Source: Protopterus annectens (taxonomy: Eukaryota > Chordata > Ceratodontiformes > Protopteridae). Taken from it: DNA of 64,000 bases. Positions 55,539-64,000 of the stretch are shown one piece after another. Within the stretch, counting starts at the first letter, position 1. Each line of letters begins with the position of its first letter. The notes below the pieces were generated by a model. The model ran no database searches. It was not told the DNA's origin and saw nothing but the letters and a program-made list of their open reading frames with translations. The DNA lies in assembly GCF_019279795.1 (NCBI RefSeq), contig NC_056732.1:181189000-181252999 (forward strand), in the 5' to 3' direction. The position numbers were made by a program, and so were the translations under genes.

Positions 55539-56058
55539 CATACTCTCATGCTGAGGTGTGAAAACTCACTGCAGTAAATAATCCTTGCTGTACATTTACA
55601 AGTGACAAGTAGTAGGACTCTGAACTTATTCTGTCTGCTACTTCCCAATCCTTTTAGTGGGAAGATGTTTCTCTTTCATGAATGATGCAAACTTAAAATG
55701 TGCTTTACTAGTTCCTCAATTATTTCTGTCATGTTCCCCCTCCTTTTTTCTACTTTATATTTATTTATACTTTGGTAACCAGGAAAGTGAACGGATCCCA
55801 GGACCCTTTTCAGCCACAACATAGCTACACTGGCAAAGATAATAATTATTAAATGCACTTATCAATACAAATAAAAAAATACTGACAGAAAGACATTGAC
55901 CAAGACTGCATGTAGAACACATAGCCAATGTATGATAGTCACCAAGTAAATCATTGAGCAACATTTACTAGAATGTATACATTAATAATGCTTAACTATA
56001 TTATGTTGTTTATTATAAATAATTCATTGTATGCACACATATTGCCTGCACACACACA

Positions 56059-56176
<118 letters not shown>

Positions 56177-56465
56177 ATTTAAACACAGTTAAGTACTTCT
56201 GATTACCTTTTCTTAGTGTTCTTAATGCAAGGGCACATAGTAAATGTATGTTAAAGTAAATTCAGCTGTATATTATTGTTGCTCTCTGACAATGCAAGGA
56301 CTGACTCAGAGTCAGTGGGAATCTCTTACAATGGATCTGCATGTATCAGATATGCATCCCCCTCTGGAAAGATGTCACACAAAGCATAGAAGACCTTTTT
56401 TATGAACAGTATCGGTGCATCTAGTTGATAGGGTTGCCACCTGACTCTCCTTCTGCAGTTCTGGC

Positions 56466-56473
56466 CTGTGTGT

Positions 56474-56504
<31 letters not shown>

Positions 56505-56506
56505 GC
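56466..56506. repeat. (GT)n followed by a G run of about 20
   Basis: GT repeat passing directly into about 19 consecutive G residues; such a run can form a G-quadruplex and is prone to length change and sequencing error. Confidence 0.9.
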
Positions 56507-58670
56507 TTGAAAATGGTAAATGCATTTATACTTTGCAAGAAAAAATATTTACTGACTTTTCTCTAAATGTCACAGAAATCTTTGCTAGTACTCTTAAGTT
56601 ATCTTAACACAAACTATTATAAATAACATTTAAAGCTTAGAATTTCAACATTGTGTTGCTGCTTATGTAAATTTGTCAGAAGAGTTGAAAATTGCCTTTA
56701 AACCCCTGATTGATCTAACTGCTTTGTTTTGCTATGAAAGGAGAGTGTTAAGTTCTCCTCCCCTCTGCAATAAAAACAGTGGAAACAATTCCACAGCTTT
56801 TTGTCTTTTTTATATCAGCTGCCGTGTTCCAGACATTAGCAGGATTAATTACCCATCTAAGACTGACAGCAGTACCTGACAGGGTAAACTACAGATTTAA
56901 CTGTGTCTATGATATGTCATATAGGTGGAGACTAATTTCTCTGCAAAGTATGTGAGAAGTTGAGTTTAAAAAAAAAAGTAGGTGGGCTTTCCCTTCCTTT
57001 GACTCCAATGCAAGGAAATCAAAGTTTTAAAAACTAAAAGCAGGTTTCTGGTACATACACAATTCTGGAACCATATTGTAGGGAGAAAAGAAACGTAACA
57101 ATTGAGTTAAACTGTATGAGAGGGTGGAGTTTTCCTTTAAGCCAAAGTACCTGTCAGTATCTGTCCATTATTTGTGGAAAATAACCTGCACTGTGAATGG
57201 CAGTGATTTTGACATGTTTTTCCCATGGACCACTGCTTCTGGTCTGTTTCTAATGCTTAGAGAATTTAAACTTGAACATAGCAATGTAAGATGTCGATTT
57301 TGTGTTCCACTCATCCAAGAAATGTAAAAACATTTGTATGCTGAACTTTTTTCAACAAGAAATGTTGCCTTTCTTGATTTATATGACAGACATCATACAT
57401 ACCATTAAGTTTTAGATCAGTATGCTTCATGTTAATATTGTTTTTAACACTAAAAATGTAGGAGCACACTGTGGTATCTCAAGTGAAAGGCAAGTAGTAA
57501 ACTGAAAGACAAGGTAGAAAGTAAATGAAGAAAATTAAGTGGAGGAAGTGTAGTCTGACTTGGGTTGTGAGAGAGCTGCTCTCATTTCTACCATTGCACT
57601 CAAGAACTGCCAGCTATGAGCATTTTCCAATCCAAACAAGGTCTGCATCCACAAGGAACTCAGTACACAAGCTCCTGTTTCTTATGCTTGAAGTCCTTGC
57701 GTGGCCCATTTTGATGGTTGCTCACTCATTATGTGAAATGATATCCTGCAAAGACAGTTAATGGCTCTTGTCTCAGACCTTCCCTAAGGTACTTTAGAGT
57801 AACAAACACTCAGTATGTTACCTCAGTGTAGAACATTCCTCCACAGTTTTTAGAATATGTATGAACAGCAATATATATCAATATCAAGCCAAAAACATTT
57901 TGTTTGTGGTGACAATTAGGAAGCCTAATGAAACAAAGCATTACATAATAATAATTTTTTCGACAAAAAGAACACTAGAAATAGTGCTGTTAAATGTCTT
58001 AAAAGAAAAAGATAATGTTGGCTGTGCTAAGTAAAATGAATTGAGAATTGTGGATCTTCATTAACATTCAAATTAGGTGTGCTATTATTGGATAAGACGA
58101 TACCTGAACCTATCTCCACTGAGGACATTTTTCAGAATGCTTTCTAAAATGACAAGTGATAAACCTGTTATATGAAACTAAAGACAACAATCACTAAGGT
58201 ATCATAACAACTTAAAAAGAAATTAATGTTTTAAATTTGTCAAGAGGCTCCAGAAGGACTGGTGAACTGTCTCTTATTTCTAACATGCTTTATGGTGCAA
58301 TGCTGTGGGCCTACAGTATTTATATGTATCTGAATATGATATTCACCTGTTTAGTGGAAATGTTCCATGCAGGCCCCAGTTAGTACAGGTATTCTGATGT
58401 GCAACTGTATTAAAGGGGCACTATCTCATTTCTAAAATCATTTGCTTGCTAGAGACTTTGTTTACAGTTTAGTGCAGTGTAAGTCGCATGTTTACACAGA
58501 GGCAGGGTTTTCAGAAAAGCTTATTATACAATGACCCCCCATTAATATTCCAAAACGTGCACACTGATTGGTCAGCGTGCACGTTGTAAATCAGAGTTAT
58601 AGTAATGGAAAAAGGTCCGGTCGCCCGGACTTTTTCCATTAGTATAACTCTTTTTTTTTTTTTTTTTACA

Positions 58671-59040
58671 GCAATGGAGAACGCAAGATCTCCATTGCTT
58701 TTTACAACCTGTCTCGCTATGTTAAATGAGTTTAACATAGCGAGACAGCTTTTAAAAAAGCAACGGAGCATCTCCATTGTTTCTTTTAAAGCTGTCTTGC
58801 TATGTTAAACCCATTTAGCATAGCGAGACACTTTAAAAACCAACGGAGATCTTGCTTTCTCTGTTGCTTTTTTCAAAACTGTCTCGCTGTGTTAAATGGG
58901 TTTAACATAGTGAGGCAGCTTTAAAAAAAGCAACGGAGATTCTCCGTTGCTTTTTTTAAAACTGTCTCGCTATGTTAAACTCCTTTAACATAGCGAGACA
59001 GTTTATAAAAAGCAACGGAGATCTTGCTTTCTCCATTGCT
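58671..59040. repeat. Tandem array of paired hairpins, 4.5 units of about 85-95 bp
   Basis: Each unit has hairpin a (GTCTCGCTATGTTAAA, 4-5 nt loop, then its complement ending TAGCGAGAC) and hairpin b (GCAACGGAGA ... TCTCCGTTGC) joined by A/T-rich linkers such as TTTAAAAAAG. Hairpin a occurs at about 58709-58748, 58793-58831, 58879-58919 and 58962-59002; hairpin b at 58671-58698, 58760-58779, 58841-58867, 58930-58950 and 59012-59040. Most differences between units are G-U-compatible, and one is compensatory (AATGG/CCATT versus AACGG/CCGTT). Confidence 0.85.
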
Positions 59041-59200
59041 TTTGCCCACAGCTCTGATGTACTGCGTAAGTATACGCATGAGCAGTACATCAGAACTGCC
59101 GCAGAATATCAGATAGCTGCAGAAGGGCAGCAAGGAGGCATTATACAATGCCATTATTTAAGAAAAATAGTTTTTTTTCTTAAATAATGTCATTAGATAT

Positions 59201-59339
59201 AATAACCCACTTCTGGGTGTGGATAATGCTGGATTTACCCACGGTTGTCTTTGTTTGGCCACTCAGGCTTCGCCCTCATGACCAAACCACACCAACCGTG
59301 GGTAAATCCAGCATTACCCACACCCAGGCGTGGGTTATT
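59201..59339. repeat. Large right-end hairpin of element F
   Basis: Arms of 47 bp (59201-59247 and 59293-59339): AATAACCCACTTCTGGGTGT ... against ... ACACCCAGGCGTGGGTTATT, nearly perfect. The loop itself folds again (TTTGGCCACTCAGG / CCTCATGACCAAA around GCTTCGCC). Confidence 0.85.
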
Positions 59340-59495
59340 GCTATATTAGCATACTGATACTGCAGGTCAGATTTCACAAAGTTTAGTGGAGGAGGGAGAA
59401 TTTACAGTGTGTCCTTTTGTATTTTTCTTCCCCCACCCATAGGAAGTTAGATTAGTTGAGTAACTGATTTAGCATCAGCCAGAAATGCTTTCTAG

Positions 59496-59496
<1 letters not shown>

Positions 59497-59575
<79 letters not shown>
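59497..59575. repeat. (CA)n microsatellite
   Basis: About 78 bp of CA within element E. At the same position the second E copy has only CACACACACTCACACTCAG (about 63825), showing strong length divergence. Confidence 0.95.
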
Positions 59576-59577
<2 letters not shown>

Positions 59578-60518
59578 AGATCTGTAGCCTTTGCAGCAGT
59601 GAAATGACATCTTCAGTATTTACTTGTTTTTTTATAAAACTGATTATCCCAGCCTAAGCAATTATATATATTTTTTGTTTTGTTTTTTGTTTCATGCGTG
59701 CTGCTACATGGATTTTTCCCTTCACTAATAATTATTTTTCATATTGTCAGCAATAGTGTTGCTTAATAGTGCATGTACTCATGCAGACATACATTTATAA
59801 GACAGTTTCCCTCATTTCACAGGACAGCGTTGCTTTGGACAGTTGCATCTTGGAAACAAACCCATTGAGTTGCAAATGTCCTAAGACTCTAGAAGAATAA
59901 AATCTTGCAATGTTTCAATAAAAATACATGTCAGACAACTTTGAAATTGAATCTTGTTACTGTACTAAAAGTACTTTCCCATTAATTGACACCTTTCAGG
60001 AATCACAATAATTGTCTGTATAATACTGATTCCATCCAATTCCATCCAACTGAATTTATTTTCTTTTTTCTTCCCTGTATCTTTTACTCATTTCCTGAAT
60101 ATTTGACTACATTCTTGAATATTTGTCAAATTTGTATGTGCTGGATATATGATAATGAGTGTATTTTATTAAAACTTTGTATGTAGTGCAAGTAACAGTT
60201 TTAGTGGTATACTTCACTGTTAATATTAGAATTCTCACATCTTTTCTCAAACCTGCCTCTTTTGTGACTCAGGTGGCTGTGTTTTTTTTCAAATCTTTAT
60301 TTTATTTTCATTTCATTAACAATATTTTGATGTACAATAGCAAATAAATAGCTGTGTTGATGCGACCACTTCCCCCTTATCAAGATGGAAACAGATAATT
60401 AAAATAAATAAATGCATGTGTCATTAGGTGTTTATCATATGTATTGCTTTGGTTGTTTAAAATGTATTCTCTGTATATGTTTATGTCTTTATAGATCCAC
60501 ACATATATTTGTATGTCT

Positions 60519-60521
<3 letters not shown>

Positions 60522-60599
<78 letters not shown>
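60522..60599. repeat. (CA)n microsatellite
   Basis: About 78 bp of CA, followed by ATATGCATATAATATATATA and the left end of foldback C. The sequence from about 59750 to 60520 shows no other feature. Confidence 0.95.
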
Positions 60600-60602
<3 letters not shown>

Positions 60603-60623
60603 GCATATAATATATATAATATA

Positions 60624-61137
60624 TGGGTCTACTACGGTTGATTGATAACTCACTTGCTTGAAAATGAAATTACTAGGACTACTTCACTGAAAGCTCACTG
60701 CTGAAAACTCATTTCATTGAAACTCATTTTGCTGAAAGTTATAAATGGCCTTTTCCCCACTGTAGTGCGATCCTGGAGTTAGTATATAAATGGAGGGGGT
60801 GTGGGGGGCACAGCCACCCACATTGGGGGAGTGAGCGAGTATAGCCCCCCACATATTATAAACATTTTAAACTATACACAGTGATACTTACAAGTGCAAT
60901 GAATAACTGTTTCCAAAAGAGAATATATAACCAAGATATGTGGGGGGCTTCACCCCCCACTCCCCCCCAATGTGTGGGGCTGTGCCCCCCACACCCCCCT
61001 CACTTTATATACTAACTCCAGGATCGCACTACAGTGGGGAAAAGGCCATTTATAACTTTCAGCAAAATGAGTTTCAATGAAATGAGTTTTCAGTGGTGAG
61101 CTTTCAGTGAAGTAGTCCTAGTAATTTCATATGTGCA
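60624..61137. mobile_element. Foldback element C (GGGTCTA-type family), most symmetric copy
   Basis: Left end GGGTCTACTACGGTTGATTG follows an AT-rich tract. Long, nearly perfect inverted arms: about 60668-60850 against 60950-61130. Outer arm: short repeated words (TTCATTGAAACTCATTTTGC and similar). Then the family core CACTGTAGTGCGATCCTGG plus AGTTAGTATATAAA, then GGGGGTGTGGGGGGCACAGC. The central loop has about 80 bp of unpaired sequence (60860-60940). The right end lacks the last 40 bp of the left arm. No coding capacity. Confidence 0.75.
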
Positions 61138-61699
61138 CTGGTTCCAGGACTGGAAAAACTTTTTTGTAGAATCTTTATGACACAGAAACATTTCAACAAT
61201 GGGGTTAGACCAGGTTCAAGGAGGGGATGTCCCTGCCCCATTGTAGAAGGAAGTAGTAGTCCACAAGAACTGATGGGCCAAAAAAGCGCCCTAAAGATGA
61301 TAGAGTGGACTACTGAGGATAAGAAATTATGCAAGTTGCTCAGAATTTCCAGATAGAAGATATTCAAAAAGATTGAGAGAAATCAGAGGAAAGAAAAATA
61401 TGTGGACAAGGAAAAACTGTCAAAACCTTCAAATGCATTTTTGTGTTCATTGATACAACAGATCCATGAAAAACATTATATAGACAAAAAACATTGAGCT
61501 GCTTGGAAGAAGTAACCAAGGAAGTGCAAAACTGTAAATAAAACCTAGAGATATTTTGAAAGACATAAACAATAAACATGGAGATAAGAAAGAGAGAGAG
61601 AGATCTGATTTGTCGCAGGATTTATGTAACGGACAAAGCCAAAGTAATCAATACCAGAAAGCATCTCCAAATCTAGGAAAGAGAATGGTTTGCACTCAG
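61138..61699. other. No recognisable feature
   Basis: Short frames on the minus strand (61104-61367, 61364-61579) show no motif. Possibly non-coding 3' sequence of the PLE-C remnant to the right, but nothing in the sequence proves it. Confidence 0.35.
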
Positions 61700-62310
61700 C
61701 TATTAGTGGGAGGTGATTTCCTGTAAGAATGTGAATGCAGCAGCAACATTGTTCACATGGGAACATTCCGGGGTCCTCATGTGTGCTGGGACTGGTTCCG
61801 TTTTTTTTAATTTTATTCCAGCAGTACCTTGACTGAATTTGACTTTTTTATAGCAGAAGGCTGGAGCATTTCCAAGAGCTTTTTTCAGATCAGGTCTACT
61901 GTGGATGATACCCCAATGGTTGCAGAGTATTTGCCTGATTGCTGTAGCATCAAGGGAGATGGGCAAAGGGAACTCTGTGTGGTGGTTGTGGTCAGGGTCC
62001 GGTCTATTGGTGAACCCGTGTATAAGTATGGGCAGATGCCAGCTATGTCTGTACAGGGCTACTTCTTGCACGGTCTTGGTGATAAGACCAGGTGGATAAT
62101 GTTTTTCAAGGAACAGGTTTATTAGCAGATCATATTCCTTTTGGAATGTGAGGTCATTGCTAATGATGTGTCTGGACGTATTTTCCTTTCACGATATTTT
62201 TCATCATGATCCTTGGGTGTTGACTTGGAAAGTCAAGGAAGTTATTTCTATAAGCGGCTTTCCAGTAGATGGTGGAGCTGAAGGAATCTGTCTCTAATAG
62301 CTGGGTGCAA
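61700..62310 (-). pseudogene. PLE-C reverse transcriptase C-terminal/linker remnant
   Basis: On the minus strand, starting near 62305: STIYWKAAYRNNFLDFPSQH then PRIMMKNIVKGKYVQTHH. This follows the PLE pattern after motif C (I-Y-x-K-x-T-x-x-N-x-x-L-x-x-x-S-x-H-P then I-x-x-G-x-x-x-R). The frame at 62071-61703 then gives AIRQILCNHWGIIHSRPDLK and ALGNAPAFCYKK, the usual N-x-W-x-I-L ... P-x-x-x-Y-K/R block before the nuclease. Divergent from PLE-A and PLE-B, so a third family. The nuclease part follows on the opposite strand, showing an inversion. Confidence 0.6.
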
Positions 62311-62317
62311 ACCACTC

Positions 62318-62685
62318 CATTTCCTAGAATGTTACAACTGCAACTCCACCAACTTAGTATACCTCAGTAAATGTCACTACTGTCCAGCATACTACGTAGG
62401 AATCACCATACAGACGCTTAGCGACAGAATCAAAGAGCACTACCTAGCCATTTGATGGATAGATCCATCTAATGCACTAGCCAGACATAGCAAGCTCTGT
62501 CAGCAACCCCCACAATTTCAAATTCCTTGTCCTTGAAAAAGTCACTACCTTCAGTGGAGACTCCAACACCTTACTAGAAGTAAGAGAACTCAAGTGGCAG
62601 ATTGAACTTAGGGCAGATGCCCCAAGGACTGAACAGGTCTTTAAATATCCAAAAACAACAAAAGGGGACCACCACAAAGTATAAC
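62318..62685 (+). pseudogene. PLE-C GIY-YIG endonuclease remnant (inverted relative to its RT part)
   Basis: Plus strand: LECYNCNSTNLVYLSKCHYC then PAYYVGITIQTLSDRIKEH, containing CxxC, LVYL, YYVGIT (YIG block) and the R-I-K-E-H helix. After a stop and frameshift come SNALARH and further fragments ending in KTTKGDHHK-like wording. Together with the minus-strand fragment directly to the left this is one decayed PLE with an internal inversion. Confidence 0.65.
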
Positions 62686-62714
62686 ATGCACAGAATTTAT
62701 TTCAAATATAAAAA

Positions 62715-62760
62715 TAATAAGCGCTTTCACGTGCTACCAGGCACGCTTCATCAGATTTCC
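62715..62760 (-). ncRNA. Hammerhead-like motif 1 of PLE-C
   Basis: Minus strand: AAAT, CTGATGA, a 6-bp stem GCGTGC/GCACGT around CTGGTA, GAAA, GCGCTT. Both core boxes are exact and the middle stem is strong. There is one extra A before the stem compared with the standard fold. Orientation is opposite to the nuclease fragment at 62318. Confidence 0.55.
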
Positions 62761-62888
62761 AAATAAATATAAAATGCGTTCTCAAGTGGATCAAATAAAC
62801 ACTCCCACTCACGCCACACATTTACATCAGCTGTTATGTATACTCAGCACTTTCAAAATGATATTTAAGTGTAAACATTTTGCTTAAA

Positions 62889-62949
62889 GTAGATTTCTGA
62901 AGAAGTTCATTGGATAACTAAAACTGCGAATGAAAGCGCTCAAATCTAC
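62889..62949 (+). ncRNA. Hammerhead-like motif 2 of PLE-C
   Basis: Outer stem GTAGATTT/AAATCTAC (perfect 8 bp), CTGAAGA (altered core), inner stem TTCATT/AATGAA, GAAA and GCGCTC. Same plan as the other PLE motifs in the window but with different stem sequences, which supports a folded RNA. Confidence 0.5.
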
Positions 62950-63036
62950 CCTGTGTTAGTGTGGTTTTCCCCATGCATAATCACCAGGTAATTCTACTTG
63001 TAGCAATTGTCTTTATTCCTGGTTTTAATATATTCC

Positions 63037-63087
<51 letters not shown>

Positions 63088-63118
63088 GTATATATGTGTG
63101 TGTGTGTGTGTGTGTATA

Positions 63119-63203
<85 letters not shown>
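63037..63203. repeat. (TA)n/(TG)n compound microsatellite
   Basis: About 165 bp of TA with interspersed GTATATA and TGTGTGTG segments, running straight into the left end of foldback D. Confidence 0.95.
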
Positions 63204-63205
<2 letters not shown>

Positions 63206-63511
63206 GTCTACTTCATAAGATCGACAGACCATTTGATCGACATTCATTTGGTCGACAACCAGTATTTAAGGCAAAAACCTGATTTGCCCCTGCCCAATGT
63301 TGTGCGACCCTGGAGTTGATATATATAGTTAGGGTTTGTCCCCACCTATTTTCATTCAAAATGTGTAGTTTTGTTGTATTTTCATGTTTTAAATGGAAAT
63401 AGGTGGGGGGCTTTGTCCCCACACTCCCCAGTGTGTCCAATGACAACCAATAGTTGTCGAACAAATGAGCTGTCGACCAAATGAATGTCGATCAAATGGT
63501 CTGTCGATCTT
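63204..63511. mobile_element. Foldback element D (GGGTCTA-type family)
   Basis: Left end GGGTCTACTTCATAAGATCG directly after (TA)n. Outer arms carry GATCGACAGACCATTTGATC and CATTCATTTGGTCGACAA on the left and the complement on the right (GTCGACCAAATGAATGTCG; GATCAAATGGTCTGTCGATC). The family core TGTTGTGCGACCCTGGAGTT is at about 63298-63320, followed by GTCCCCACC / GGTGGGG blocks. The right part adds an extra GTTGTCGAACAAATGAGC word. No coding capacity. Confidence 0.7.
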
Positions 63512-63602
63512 CTAGAATTTATAAACTCAAATGTTATGGAACAACTTGTTACCACTCCCACAAGAGGGGAAAACATACTGGACCTGATCATCACCAACAT
63601 AG
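63512..63602 (+). pseudogene. CR1-type endonuclease fragment
   Basis: Reads LEFINSNVMEQLVTTPTRGE then NILDLIITNIE, parallel to the FLDFVNSNALDQL ... RGANILDMVLTNM block of CR1-A copy 2 (14716-14811). About 90 bp between foldback D and the second element E copy. Confidence 0.65.
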
Positions 63603-64000
63603 AGACTTTGTTTACAGTTTAGTGCAGTGTAAGTCACATGCTCACACAGAGGCAGGGTTTTCAGAGAAGCTTATTAGCATACTGATACTGCAGGTCAGAT
63701 TTAACAAACTTCAGTGGGGGAGGGAGAATTTACAGCATGTCCTTTTGTATTTTCCTTCCCCCACCCATAGGCTATTAGATTAGTTGAGTGACTGATTTTG
63801 CATCAGCCAGAAATGCTTTCTAATCACACACACTCACACTCAGATCTGTAGCCTTTGCAGCAGTGAAATGACATTTTCAGTATGTGCTTGTTTTTTCTAA
63901 AACTGATTATCCCAGCCTAAGCAATTGTATATTTTTTGTTGGTTTTTGTTTCATGCTTGCTGTTACATGCTTTTCCCCCTTCACTAATACTTATTTTTCA
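63601..64000. mobile_element. Element E, second copy (left-truncated, runs off the window)
   Basis: Matches 58453-58526 and 59344-59740 in order and orientation, without element F. It starts at TAGAGACTTTGTTTACAG, lacking the first 40 bp (including the TTAA end) seen at 58411. Contains the empty site for element F near 63668. Confidence 0.8.

Larger units (their letters stand above)
58527..59343. mobile_element. Element F: hairpin-array insertion
   Basis: 817 bp between TATTA repeats (58522-58526, 59344-59348). The second E copy has the uninterrupted site AAGCTTATTAGCATACTG at about 63668. Ends are weakly inverted (CAATGACCCCCC left, CAATAACCCACG read from the right). The interior is a run of separate near-perfect hairpins: 58554-58585, 58594-58650, an array of alternating two-type hairpins 58671-59040, 59053-59094, 59147-59194 and 59201-59339. 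It is rich in CpG compared with its surroundings. No coding potential. Class unknown. Confidence 0.8.
58411..60360. mobile_element. Element E, first copy (left end at TTAA)
   Basis: Starts TTAA then AGGGGCACTATCTCATTTC exactly where homology between the 2.4-kb duplicates ends in TTAA, so it too looks like a TTAA-target insertion. Sequence from TAGAGACTTTGTTTACAG through GCATACTGATACTGCAGG and CCTTCCCCCACCCATAGG recurs at 63601-64000. No matching right end is seen inside the window. An 817-bp hairpin element (F) interrupts it at 58527, and a (CA)n tract lies at 59497-59575. The right boundary given is nominal. Confidence 0.5.

Noticed and set aside
63038..63319. YIYIYI-rich frames on both strands
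   Set aside because: Artefacts of the (TA)n microsatellite; the same applies to frames at 2050, 25441, 34013-34423 and 55973-56182.

Overview
This window looks like intergenic DNA from a large, AT-rich, repeat-laden animal genome, most likely a vertebrate. The evidence is CR1-type, L1-type and CR1/L2-group LINEs, Penelope-like elements (PLEs) with a GIY-YIG endonuclease, tRNA-headed SINEs, hAT-like and TTAA-target DNA transposons, and many (CA)n and (AT)n microsatellites. I recognise no host gene with confidence and see no bacterial features. The species cannot be read from the sequence; an amphibian, lungfish or non-teleost fish would fit, but that is inference. Element names used here (CR1-A, LINE-B, LINE-C, PLE-A/B/C, foldback A-D, elements E and F) are local labels.

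Layout. 1-1705: the 3' end of a LINE-B copy interrupted by a 5'-truncated CR1-A copy. 1730-2114: foldback A beside (AT)n. 3400-9775: a decayed L1-type LINE carrying a SINE tail. 9835-29480: one old LINE-C copy blown apart by later insertions. These are a hAT deletion derivative (11290-11571); a CR1-A copy (about 12500-17770), itself carrying a TIR element and a SINE; a head-to-head pair of PLE-A copies (18206-23198) flanked by a 14-bp duplication; and PLE-B (23438-28336) flanked by a 15-bp duplication. PLE-B in turn holds a 2.9-kb hAT-like element with a perfect 8-bp duplication, and a SINE.

30838-31235: foldback B. 31400-33010: an unidentified decayed coding-like stretch. 35520-41190: two CR1-A fragments bracketing a compound tandem array whose units each carry a (CA)n tract. 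46055-48440 and 53737-58410: two copies of one 2.4-kb unit in the same orientation, separated by a nearly complete but broken LINE-B on the minus strand. The second copy contains a 2.3-kb TTAA-flanked transposon whose empty site is preserved in the first copy. From 58411 another TTAA-type element (E) begins; it contains an 817-bp insertion (F) built almost entirely of consecutive hairpins, with its empty site preserved in a second E copy at the window's end. 60624-63602: foldback C, a rearranged PLE-C with hammerhead-like motifs, a (TA)n tract, foldback D and a CR1 fragment.

The only long intact reading frame of clear identity is the 591-codon PLE-A protein at 21095-22870. The main value of the window is its nested insertion history, several parts of which are proved internally by target-site duplications or paralogous empty sites. 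Its two most unusual structures are the hairpin-array element at 58527-59343 and the four-member GGGTCTA-ended foldback family.
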